This document shows, piece after piece, positions 1 to 7,453 of a stretch of DNA of 35,744 nt; position 1 is the first letter of the stretch, and every line of letters starts with the position of its first letter. The notes below the pieces were generated by a model. It was not told where the DNA came from, did no database searches, and saw nothing but the letters and a program-made list of their open reading frames with translations. The position numbers were made by a program, and so were the translations under genes. The stretch covers positions 1 to 35,744 of the forward strand of contig JAFTXD010000161.1 in NCBI GenBank assembly GCA_017461775.1. Reading direction: 5' to 3'. The DNA comes from Lachnospiraceae bacterium (GTDB lineage Bacteria; Bacillota; Clostridia; Lachnospirales; Lachnospiraceae).

Positions 1-180
1 CCCCCCCCTTTTTCAAGGGGCAACCGTTCCCATTCAAAAACATTATACTATATAATTCAGAGTTTATTTATAAATATTTTATGATAATATAAATGATAAA
101 AGTAACCGTGATGATTGAACAAATATCAATCATGCTCTTTTGATACAATCACTATAAGATAAATTTTTTTATTCTTGGTA
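1..180. other. AT-rich non-coding margin
   Basis: This stretch opens with eight C residues and then becomes very AT-rich, with stops in every frame and no credible ribosome-binding site. I see no RNA gene or repeat in it. It leads into the promoter at 181-209. The upstream gene lies outside the window. Confidence 0.5.
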
Positions 181-209
181 TTGACTCAATGTGAATCAGC
201 AGATATAAT
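181..209 (+). promoter_or_regulatory. Near-consensus sigma-A promoter before the decayed nuclease gene
   Basis: TTGACT at 181-186 and a perfect TATAAT at 204-209 are separated by exactly 17 bases. Transcription would start near 216 and give a leader of about 100 bases before the ribosome-binding site at 301-309. The match is seen directly; activity is inferred. Confidence 0.7.
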
Positions 210-313
210 TGGATACAACGCTATAGAGCTAACGAATTCGTCTATATCAAATCATTTCATGGCATTCGCTTAAGATTTCAAACAAAGTAAAATTCAATAA
301 AGAGGAGGGTACA

Positions 314-930
314 ATGCAGCGCGAGAGGAGAAAAAACCATTAAAGGACCTTAATTTAATTGACAATTTTTTAATGGATGGGGTGGCAAATGACGAAGAAA
401 CGGGTAAAGATTTTTGTCGGGAGATATTGTCTGTTTTACTGCAACGAAAAATTGTAAACTTGGAGGTCGTGGCGCAAAAGATTATTCCAGGAATATCTCC
501 AGAGCACCGCGGCATTCGATTGGATGTAGAGGTGAGGCAATATGAAGAAAACAATGGTGGAGAGTATTTGTATTTTTATACCGGTGGCTCAAAGGGTGGT
601 AATCAAGAAATAAAATTATTGCTTAACGATATGGAAAGTAGTAAAATTGAAAATGTGAAGAATACAGTGACGCGAAAGATTCATGGATATGTGACGAGGA
701 TAAAGTCATTGCCTGAGGTGGAGGTGTCATATATGAAATTTGACGAATTGATGCGCTATGAGCGAAGAGATGGTTATTTGGAAGCGAAGGAACAGCTGAA
801 CAGATTAAATGAGCTGCTTATCCGGGATGGGCGTATTGAGGATTTACAGAAATCCACACAGGATGAGGCATACCAGGATATGCTGCTAGTGGAATACGGA
901 TTAGTAAATTTTGACGAGGATGATGAATAA
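314..930 (+). pseudogene. Decayed Rpn/PD-(D/E)XK nuclease-family 'transposase'
   Basis: The product resembles the Rpn/PD-(D/E)XK nuclease-family proteins that are abundant in Lachnospiraceae. It has an N-terminal KPLKDLNLIDNFL block, then GIRLDVEV, then the family's C-terminal TGGSKGGNQEIK and YMKFDELMRYERRDG stretch. Two lesions are visible. The natural start (ATG 314 after AGAGGAGGG at 301-309) reads nine codons to TAA at 341, while the conserved protein continues in the -1 frame. About 80-100 residues that carry the nuclease core in relatives also appear to be missing after residue ~40 of the open frame at 373-930. An internal start at ATG 373 could give a 185-residue remnant. The ATG-frame reading crosses A AAA AAC at 331-337, a canonical -1 slip site, so frameshifting cannot be excluded, but the missing core argues for decay. 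Confidence 0.65.
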
Positions 931-953
931 CCGCCGTTTAGGCGGTTATTTTG
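926..953 (+). terminator. Rho-independent terminator after the nuclease remnant
   Basis: AATAACCGCC (926-935) and GGCGGTTATT (941-950) form a perfect 10-bp inverted repeat around a 5-base loop, followed by T residues. It includes the stop codon of the upstream frame. The next gene's ribosome-binding site starts only a few bases later, so some read-through or an overlapping promoter is needed to express it. Confidence 0.75.
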
Positions 954-970
954 CTAAGAGGAGATAGGTG

Positions 971-1771
971 ATGCAAGAATTAGAAACATCTTTACCGAGA
1001 GACTTGAAAAGCCTAATAGCAGGCAAGCCCTACACCAAGGACAGCATAGGCATGTCCGGCTCCGGCATTTTCCTTTTTGAGGATATGGTTTTGAAAGTCC
1101 AAAAGGAGGATGAGGAGACCCGGAGCGAGGCTGTAATGATGAAATGGCTTGCGGGAAAACTCCCGGTGCCTGAGGTTTTATATCACAAGGTGGAAAATGG
1201 GATGAATTACCTGCTGATGTCCAAAATGCCCGGCGTGATGAGCTACGACGAAAGCATTTTAAGTGACCAGGAGCTGGTGACGGAGCTTCTGGCAGAGGGG
1301 CTGAAAAAATTGTGGACTGTGGATATCTCGGACTGTCCGCAGAGATGGGATTTGCCGGTGAAGCTGGCCGTGGCAGAGGCTAATGTAGAAAATGGCGAGG
1401 TGGATGTAGATAACGTAGAGCCGGAAACCTTTGGCGAAGGGGGATTTAAAGATCCGGCGGAGCTACTGGTTTGGTTAAAGGATCACCAGCCACCCCTGGA
1501 ACCTGTGCTTTCCCATGGAGATTTTTGTTTGCCCAATATCTTTGTGCAGAATGGAAAAATATCCGGCTACATCGACCTGGGAAAGATTGGAATCGCGGAT
1601 AAATGGCAGGATATTGCCCTGTGTTTCCGTAGCCTGAAGCACAATTATAACGGTGATTATGGTTCTGCACGCCGGAATGATTTCAAGGAAAACCTCCTGT
1701 TTGAAAAGCTGGGAATCGAGCCGGACTGGGAGAAAATCCGGTATTACATATTGCTGGATGAGTTGTTTTAA
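971..1771 (+). CDS. APH(3')-like aminoglycoside phosphotransferase
   Basis: This is a kinase of the aminoglycoside 3'-phosphotransferase family, which in its characterised members transfers phosphate from ATP to the 3'-hydroxyl of kanamycin-type drugs in the cytoplasm. The length (266 residues) matches the family's ~264. The catalytic loop SHGDFCLPN is visible with D184 and N189, the metal-binding IDLG follows with D202, and the C-terminus WEKIRYYILLDELF closely resembles APH(3')-IIIa. ATG 971 is preferred over GTG 968 because AAGAGGAGA at 956-964 gives normal spacing to 971. It sits right after a terminator with no obvious promoter of its own. The surroundings show no transposon, so it may be a resident chromosomal homologue rather than acquired resistance; the true substrate is not shown by the sequence. 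Confidence 0.88.
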   Translation: MQELETSLPRDLKSLIAGKPYTKDSIGMSGSGIFLFEDMVLKVQKEDEETRSEAVMMKWLAGKLPVPEVLYHKVENGMNYLLMSKMPGVMSYDESILSDQELVTELLAEGLKKLWTVDISDCPQRWDLPVKLAVAEANVENGEVDVDNVEPETFGEGGFKDPAELLVWLKDHQPPLEPVLSHGDFCLPNIFVQNGKISGYIDLGKIGIADKWQDIALCFRSLKHNYNGDYGSARRNDFKENLLFEKLGIEPDWEKIRYYILLDELF

Positions 1772-1885
1772 AGAGGTGCTTAATCCCACGTACTTTTCAC
1801 AAAGTTTGTTTTATGTCGGGTAGCATAGAAGAAAATAGTGTGCTAAAATAGAATAGTACTATTGGGCTACAAACGAGGTGCACAA

Positions 1886-4800
1886 ATGAAAAAAAGAGGA
1901 TGTTTACTATTAACTGCCATATTGATTGCGGTGACGTTCTTTATGGGAGATAGAATACAGGTGAATGCCACGCAGGAGCTTTCCGGACACCTGGAAATCC
2001 TGTTAAATGTTAGTGAAGAGGATATGGCGAAGTACTTGGAGGGGTTTCAAAAGAAATACCCGAATGTTACATTGGAGTACCATGCCTACGGGGATTATGA
2101 AAATGAAATTAAGGAAAGAATAGAATCCGGGGATTACGGGGATGTGTTACTTATTCCAACCTATATTCCCTACGACCAAGTTGGTACATATTTCCGGGCG
2201 CTGGGTGAGTACAATAAATTAGATGAGAAATATCTCTATATGCAAAACGCAATCTATTCGGGGAAGATTGTATATGGTATCCCATCCTTTGCCTATACTT
2301 CTGGAATTCTCTATAATAAAGATGTGTTTTATCAGGCTGGTATCTCCGAGCCTCCTAAGAGTATAGAGGACTTTTTGATTGCGCTACAAAGTATAAAGGA
2401 GCGAACGGAGGCGATTCCGTTCTATACGAATTATGCGTCGGAATGGGCTCTTCCGATATGGGAGAGTTTTTCATATATCGAGATGACGGGAAATCCTGAT
2501 TATAAGGAGAATCTGCTTATTAAAGAAAAGGACCCGTTTTTGAAAGGCTCCGCACATTACGAAGTGTATGAGCTTTTGTATGATATCGTGGAACTGGGAA
2601 TGTGTGAGGAGGATTTGAAGAAAATTACCTGGGATCGCTCTAAAAAAATGCTGAATCGTGGAGAAATCGGTTGTGTTGCCATTGGCTCCTGGGCGGTTTC
2701 CCAGTTTAAGGCTGCCGGTCCCAATTCGGACGCCATTGCGTTCATGCCTTTTCCCAATGAGATTGAAGGTCGGCAGTATATGACCATATCCACGGATTAT
2801 AACTATGGTGTCAGCAGAAATAGTGAAAATCCGGATGCGGCAAAAGCCTTTGTCAGCTATATGCTGGATGAATCCGGCTTTGCGCTTGACCACGAAACCA
2901 TTTCCATTGTGCGGACGGACCCCTATCCGGCTTCTTATGGAGACATGGAGGATGTACTACTACTTTGTAATAATCTCTCGGTAGGAGATAACTATCTGAC
3001 AAAACAAGTATTAAGTGCCGGACTGAATCTAGAGAATGGTCAGGAGATAAAGCGCGTGATTGAGGCGGCAAAGGGGAGTCGCCCGGAGACCTTTGAGGAT
3101 ATTGCACAGGAGTGGAATTCCAAGTGGGAAGCAAACCGAACACCGGATATGCCTGTAGAGGAGGAAAAGGTAACGGCGCTGTATGAGAGTGTCATAATTG
3201 ATTCCTATGAGGTTAGTTTTTCACAGACGGAGAGCGACTATCTGGAGGAGAAGCAGCTGCTTCGCGTGGGTTATGTTCGAAATATGCCTCCTTTTCAGTA
3301 TGAGGAGGAAGGCGGGTTTACCGGTTTGGCATCCTATATGTGCGATATGATTGGGGAAAGCACCGGTTTATCCGTTACTTATGTGCCATATGATAATACG
3401 CAGGAGATGATTGCGGCGTTGTCAGAGAATGATATAGATATGATTGCGTGCATTGATGTGGACGCTGACTACGGGGAGGACTTAAATTTTTCAAAGGAAT
3501 ACCTTTCGTCCATGAATGTACTGGTGCGAAACGAGGCCTTGGCGGTAGCGGAGCTGGAGTCTTCAATGAGTGCTTATGTGGAAGGTGAAGAGGTAGGCTC
3601 CCATACGGCGGAGGTTCATTCTTTAGGGAAACGTTATGCAACGTATGAAGAGGCGATAGCATCTATAGAGACGGATGCCTCCTCATGGACGATTATGAAT
3701 TATTACACGGCGGAATACTATGTGCAGGAGCTGGATTGTAAGAATATCTCCGTGATGCCTCTTTCAGGGGGTGTGGAGCTAGGGTTTGCCTTTGCAAAGG
3801 ATGTGGATACCAGACTGATTTCCATATGTAACAAGTGTATCTATGGCATGCCGGAGGAGAATTTGCAGATAGTTTTGCGGGATTATATGGAGCCGGGCAG
3901 GAAGCCCATTACTTTAAAGCGTTTCATAGAAGAGAATCCCATTCCCTGCATTATAGTTTTGCTGGGCATTTTTCTCCTTATCGCAGTGACCTTTGTGACG
4001 GTTATTCTGGAGAAATATAGAAGTGCCAGAAAACAAGCTTTGGATGCACAGCGGTATGAGCTGCTGACATCCCTAATCGATGAATATATCATTGGATATG
4101 ACTATGCTACGGAAGTATTTTTCTTTGACAATAAGCTGCAGGAGCGCTTTGCAATAAGCAAAAATATAAGATTTAGCGATGATGGGTATGAGAATGACAA
4201 TGTGGGGCAGATATTACGGAATTATCAGGCTGCTTTAAAAGAAGGTAAGGAAGTGACGCAGGCCTTCCGCATGACAGATATAGAGGGCAATAAGCAGTGG
4301 TATCGTTTGCTGTTTCGTGTTATATACAAGAATGACGGTACCCCTCAAAGTGTTATCGGAAAAATCTGCAATGTTCAAAAGACGGTTGAGGAATTACAGC
4401 AGGCAGAGGACCGTGCGCAGAGAGACGCCTTGACCGGCATTTATAACAGAAAGGGTTTTGATAAACAGCTGGGGCTTTTGCAGGAAAATACAGAGAATTA
4501 TCTGCCGGCTACGTTGGCCGTGATTGATTTGGATGATTTTAAGGGAGTGAATGACACTCTTGGCCATGCGGGAGGGGATGCCGTCTTGCAGCTTCTCGTA
4601 GGAAAGCTACAGAATATATTCGACGAAAATACTATTTCTGCCAGATTCGGCGGTGATGAGTTCATGATGTATATCTATGGACAGGAGATGGCGTCCGTGG
4701 AGGAGCTTCTTGGAAGGCTGGTGAAGGAAATGGATATGAGTTTTACTTACCATAATATTTCCAGAAAGATATCCGTCAGCGTGGGTGCTGCTTATACGGA

Positions 4801-4906
4801 GAGCAAGAAGGCCTTTGAGGAGATGTTTGAGGTGGCGGACAAGGCATTGTACGAGACTAAGGAACTCGGAAGAAATGGGTATGTGCTTCGGGAGATTTTG
4901 AGATAA
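1886..4906 (+). CDS. Membrane diguanylate cyclase with two fused solute-binding sensor domains
   Basis: This 1006-residue protein likely makes cyclic di-GMP in response to an external ligand. Order: signal peptide (1-~28); an SBP family 1 sugar-type binding domain (~30-430); an SBP family 3 amino-acid-type domain (~455-680, starting LLRVGYVRNMPPFQY); one membrane helix (~686-709); a PAS-like segment (~720-835); and a C-terminal GGDEF domain. The active-site motif RFGGDEF is intact (GGDEF 922-926) and DALTGIYNRKGF marks the domain start. The RxxD feedback-inhibition site is absent: the matching positions read DENT. ATG 1886 is chosen over TTG 1862 because GAGG at 1875-1878 precedes it and a clean signal peptide follows. 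The next gene starts 15 bases downstream. Each domain call is from motif and fold resemblance. Confidence 0.88.
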   Translation: MKKRGCLLLTAILIAVTFFMGDRIQVNATQELSGHLEILLNVSEEDMAKYLEGFQKKYPNVTLEYHAYGDYENEIKERIESGDYGDVLLIPTYIPYDQVGTYFRALGEYNKLDEKYLYMQNAIYSGKIVYGIPSFAYTSGILYNKDVFYQAGISEPPKSIEDFLIALQSIKERTEAIPFYTNYASEWALPIWESFSYIEMTGNPDYKENLLIKEKDPFLKGSAHYEVYELLYDIVELGMCEEDLKKITWDRSKKMLNRGEIGCVAIGSWAVSQFKAAGPNSDAIAFMPFPNEIEGRQYMTISTDYNYGVSRNSENPDAAKAFVSYMLDESGFALDHETISIVRTDPYPASYGDMEDVLLLCNNLSVGDNYLTKQVLSAGLNLENGQEIKRVIEAAKGSRPETFEDIAQEWNSKWEANRTPDMPVEEEKVTALYESVIIDSYEVSFSQTESDYLEEKQLLRVGYVRNMPPFQYEEEGGFTGLASYMCDMIGESTGLSVTYVPYDNTQEMIAALSENDIDMIACIDVDADYGEDLNFSKEYLSSMNVLVRNEALAVAELESSMSAYVEGEEVGSHTAEVHSLGKRYATYEEAIASIETDASSWTIMNYYTAEYYVQELDCKNISVMPLSGGVELGFAFAKDVDTRLISICNKCIYGMPEENLQIVLRDYMEPGRKPITLKRFIEENPIPCIIVLLGIFLLIAVTFVTVILEKYRSARKQALDAQRYELLTSLIDEYIIGYDYATEVFFFDNKLQERFAISKNIRFSDDGYENDNVGQILRNYQAALKEGKEVTQAFRMTDIEGNKQWYRLLFRVIYKNDGTPQSVIGKICNVQKTVEELQQAEDRAQRDALTGIYNRKGFDKQLGLLQENTENYLPATLAVIDLDDFKGVNDTLGHAGGDAVLQLLVGKLQNIFDENTISARFGGDEFMMYIYGQEMASVEELLGRLVKEMDMSFTYHNISRKISVSVGAAYTESKKAFEEMFEVADKALYETKELGRNGYVLREILR

Positions 4907-4921
4907 AGGAAATGTATTAAT

Positions 4922-5653
4922 ATGAGTAAGGTACATTATTCGATAGACGATTTTATTGATGCCTTTTTGGATTTGGCGGAGAATACTTATGAAAGTCTTT
5001 GGCAGCAGCCTACTTTTCACCGATTGAGAGAGCTACATGACACTTATAAGATGTCATTTTCCGGCTATGCTTTTTGTAAAACGCCGCGGGGCTCTTTAGC
5101 GCAGGTACCGGATAAGTATGCGGAAGAGTTTCAGCAAGCTTCAGACTGGCTGAAATTCGGCTTCCATGGAACGGAATATGCTACCAATTATGGCTCGAAG
5201 AAATTTCCATCTCCCGATGCTATTGATGACTATGACCGAGCGAAGGCCGATTACGAGGAGGTAATCACGGAGCTTTTAAGGATTACCGGCAGTGAAAGTT
5301 CCATCGACAGATGTCCACGCATTCATTATTACGCAGGAACATTGGCGGACTGCAGAGGCTTTAAGGATGCCAAGTGTGGCATCACAGGACTCATCAGTGC
5401 CGAGTATGACAGGGAGTGTTATTATCTGGATGCAGATGCCCACGAAGTTCTAAAGGAGCAAAATTACCACCGGGACAATGAACTGGGTCTGGACTTCTAC
5501 CGGACCGCTATCCGGCTGGAGAATGTGGAAAGCCTGCAAGCCTTACAAAAGCTTCTGGAAAATTCCGATATGGACAAGCCACTCCTCATCTTCACTCACG
5601 AAAAATTTCTTCAGGAAGAAGAAATGTGGCAGATGCTGGCTCTTTGCAGTTAA
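4922..5653 (+). CDS. Unrecognised 243-residue cytoplasmic protein, possibly deacetylase-like
   Basis: I do not recognise this gene firmly. It has no signal peptide or membrane segment. The N-terminal SIDD (residues 7-10), FHG (81-83), HYYAG and the late IFTHEKF recall the metal-binding motifs of NodB-type polysaccharide-deacetylase barrels found in Lachnospiraceae hypothetical proteins, but the match is weak. It follows the diguanylate cyclase by 15 bases with AAAGGA before the ATG, so the two are probably cotranscribed. Its stop codon overlaps that of the convergent MATE gene: the four bases TTAA at 5650-5653 supply TAA on both strands, and no terminator lies between them. A role in cyclic di-GMP output or surface-glycan modification would be speculation. 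Confidence 0.7.
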   Translation: MSKVHYSIDDFIDAFLDLAENTYESLWQQPTFHRLRELHDTYKMSFSGYAFCKTPRGSLAQVPDKYAEEFQQASDWLKFGFHGTEYATNYGSKKFPSPDAIDDYDRAKADYEEVITELLRITGSESSIDRCPRIHYYAGTLADCRGFKDAKCGITGLISAEYDRECYYLDADAHEVLKEQNYHRDNELGLDFYRTAIRLENVESLQALQKLLENSDMDKPLLIFTHEKFLQEEEMWQMLALCS

Positions 5654-6999
5654 CGTACGGCATGTTTTCCGGCAAAGCGGTTTTGGTAGAGCATAAACAG
5701 CAGGCACATGGTAATCTGTGCGATGGTGGCGGCCGGGGTACCCAGTCCGATGTGGAAGAGGGTGGCATCCGGGAGGCTGCTCATGAAAAATACCACGGGA
5801 ATACGTACTAAGATGGCGCCAACCAGCCCCTGCAGCATGACGAAAAAGGTGTTTCCGCATCCGTTGTAGTAGCCGATAAAGCAGAACAGGAAGGATGTCA
5901 GGAAGGTGTCAATGGCGTAGGCCTTGAGATAATCGTGAGCCTGCAGGATTACTGCCGGATCCTTGGAGAAGATTCCTGCAAGCAGGTCTCCCCGAAGGAA
6001 GGTGAAAGTACCAATAACACTTGCCACTGCCAGGGAGGATAGGATGCCGCATTTCAATGCCTTTAATGCACGCTCCTTTAAACCGGCACCGATATTCTGG
6101 GCCACAAAGGCAGACATGGCCTGGGAAAAGGCAGAGGGTACCAACATGATGAAGGCGCAGACCTTCTCGGCCACGCCTACTCCTGCGGAGGCAGTTAAGT
6201 TGATGGAATTTACCACCGTCTGAATCAGCAAAAAGGAAATTCCAACCAGGAATTCCTGAAGCGCGATGGGAAGTCCCAGCTTCAGTTCTTTGCCAATGTA
6301 GCTTCCTTCAAAGCGTATGTAGTCTTTTCGGAAGGTGAAAGGAAGCTCCTTCTTCATGATGAGGAGAAGAGAAACGATTACACTGACGGCCTGGGCAACT
6401 ACTGTTGCAATAGCGGCACCCATGGCACCAAGTCCAAATACCGCTACCAGAAGCAGGTCTCCCACAATATTTAAAACACAGGCAATACATACCGTGATTA
6501 AAGGTGTTTTGGAATCACCGATTCCACGGAAGATGGCACCTAAAAGGTTGTAAAGTACGATGAAAATAGCACCGAATCCACAAACCTTGATATAAATGTT
6601 CGTTTGTTCAATGGCTTCCGCCGGAGCATGAAGCAGACCGGTGAACTGCCTTGAAAAAATCACCAGAACCAAAGCCAGAATAATGCCTATCAGGGAAAAC
6701 AGTGCGACGCCTGCACCTATGGCTTCGCCAGCTTCTTCCGGCTTCCTTTCGCCGATTTTCTGTCCAACAAATACGGTGATGCCCATGGAAAGGCCGGTAA
6801 TCACCATAGTCAGAGTATGCACCAGCACACTTCCCGTAGAAACGCCGGATACATCCGCAGTCTGTGCAAACTGCCCCACAATAAGCAGGTCAGCACCACC
6901 ATAAAGGGACTGCAGAAACATTGCCGCAAACACCGGGATTGCAAACTTAATCAGGGAGCCAAGTACACTCCCACTTGTAAAATCTTTTGTCTTTTCCAT
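5650..6999 (-). CDS. MATE family multidrug/sodium antiporter
   Basis: This 449-residue integral membrane protein belongs to the MATE (NorM/DinF-like) superfamily, which exports cationic drugs or metabolites using a sodium or proton gradient. The hydrophobicity gives about 12 helices in two similar halves. Family features are the N-terminal SGSVLGSLIKFAIPVFAAMFLQSLYG, the FRGIGDSKTPL loop and the second-half GLPIALQEFLVG and QNIGAG segments. AGGAGG lies seven bases before the ATG on the minus strand. It is convergent with the gene at 4922-5653, and the palindromic element at 7033-7308 begins only 33 bases upstream of its start, so its promoter must lie within or across that element. The substrate cannot be told from sequence. 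Confidence 0.93.
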   Translation of the reverse strand: MEKTKDFTSGSVLGSLIKFAIPVFAAMFLQSLYGGADLLIVGQFAQTADVSGVSTGSVLVHTLTMVITGLSMGITVFVGQKIGERKPEEAGEAIGAGVALFSLIGIILALVLVIFSRQFTGLLHAPAEAIEQTNIYIKVCGFGAIFIVLYNLLGAIFRGIGDSKTPLITVCIACVLNIVGDLLLVAVFGLGAMGAAIATVVAQAVSVIVSLLLIMKKELPFTFRKDYIRFEGSYIGKELKLGLPIALQEFLVGISFLLIQTVVNSINLTASAGVGVAEKVCAFIMLVPSAFSQAMSAFVAQNIGAGLKERALKALKCGILSSLAVASVIGTFTFLRGDLLAGIFSKDPAVILQAHDYLKAYAIDTFLTSFLFCFIGYYNGCGNTFFVMLQGLVGAILVRIPVVFFMSSLPDATLFHIGLGTPAATIAQITMCLLFMLYQNRFAGKHAVR

Positions 7000-7032
7000 A
7001 AAATCCTCCTGTTCTAAACCTATGTTGACAAA

Positions 7033-7308
7033 TTAAGGAATGGGCGTCCGGGCTGCCGGGGTGAGGATGGGTGGTAGTTTTTTTTGAATGCGGAGATATT
7101 TAGAATTTCTTAGGTTTCTGCTCCAAAATCAGGGACAAGTGGACAAGGATGTCCACTTGAGGAGTCACTGCGCATGGACGCGCATTGACTCCGGCCCGTA
7201 GCTTTTCGAAAACCTTCCGCAGAAACCTTAGAAATTCTTAATATTGCAGCCCTGATAAAAAAACTACCACCCATCCTCACCCCGGCAGCCCGGACGCCCA
7301 TTCCTTAA
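7033..7308. repeat. 276-bp palindromic element, MITE-like or structured RNA
   Basis: The ends are perfect 52-bp inverted repeats (7033-7084 and 7257-7308), from TTAAGGAATGGGCG to CGCCCATTCCTTAA. Inside, an imperfect stem continues (CTTAGGTTTCTGC near 7109-7121 against GCAGAAACCTTAG at 7219-7231). Two further hairpins sit in the centre: CAAGTGGAC/GTCCACTTG (7136-7144 and 7151-7159) and GGAGTCACTGCGC/CGCATTGACTCC (about 7161-7192). There is no credible coding frame. It occupies most of the gap between two minus-strand genes. A clear target-site duplication is not visible, so the mobile-element reading is an inference. Confidence 0.8.
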
Positions 7309-7312
7309 CCTG

Positions 7313-7374
7313 TTAAAATAATAAAAATGCCGGATGAGGAACAGATATTTCAATCTGTAGCCTTATCCGGCATT
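7313..7374 (-). terminator. Rho-independent terminator of the HerA-like gene
   Basis: Read on the minus strand, AATGCCGGAT (from 7374) and ATCCGGCATT (to 7326) pair, with an inner ACAGAT/ATCTGT stem extending the hairpin. A run of T residues follows (A-rich 7313-7327 on the plus strand). It lies 80 bases past the stop of the 7454-9028 gene. The remaining bases 7375-7453 show nothing further. Confidence 0.8.
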
Positions 7375-7453
7375 ACATTTCTAACGAATGCTTTGCCCTC
7401 CGAGCCAGCGAGACTCATTGTAGCATATGTGAATTAAAATCTCAACAAGGAGT

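Noticed and set aside
971-1771. Recently acquired resistance cassette
   Set aside because: No transposase, integrase, inverted repeats or other resistance gene flanks it intact; the neighbouring nuclease remnant is not evidence of mobilisation.
1446-1789. Minus-strand frames opposite the APH gene
   Set aside because: They are antisense to the conserved catalytic region of the kinase and have no independent support.
7110-7301. 63-codon minus-strand frame in the 276-bp palindrome
   Set aside because: Its codons are fixed by the inverted repeat and there is no ribosome-binding site or known protein resemblance.
7033-7308. Interpretation of the long palindrome as only a bidirectional terminator
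   Set aside because: A 52-bp perfect arm and internal hairpins are far longer than a terminator needs, and a separate terminator for the HerA-like gene already exists at 7313-7374.
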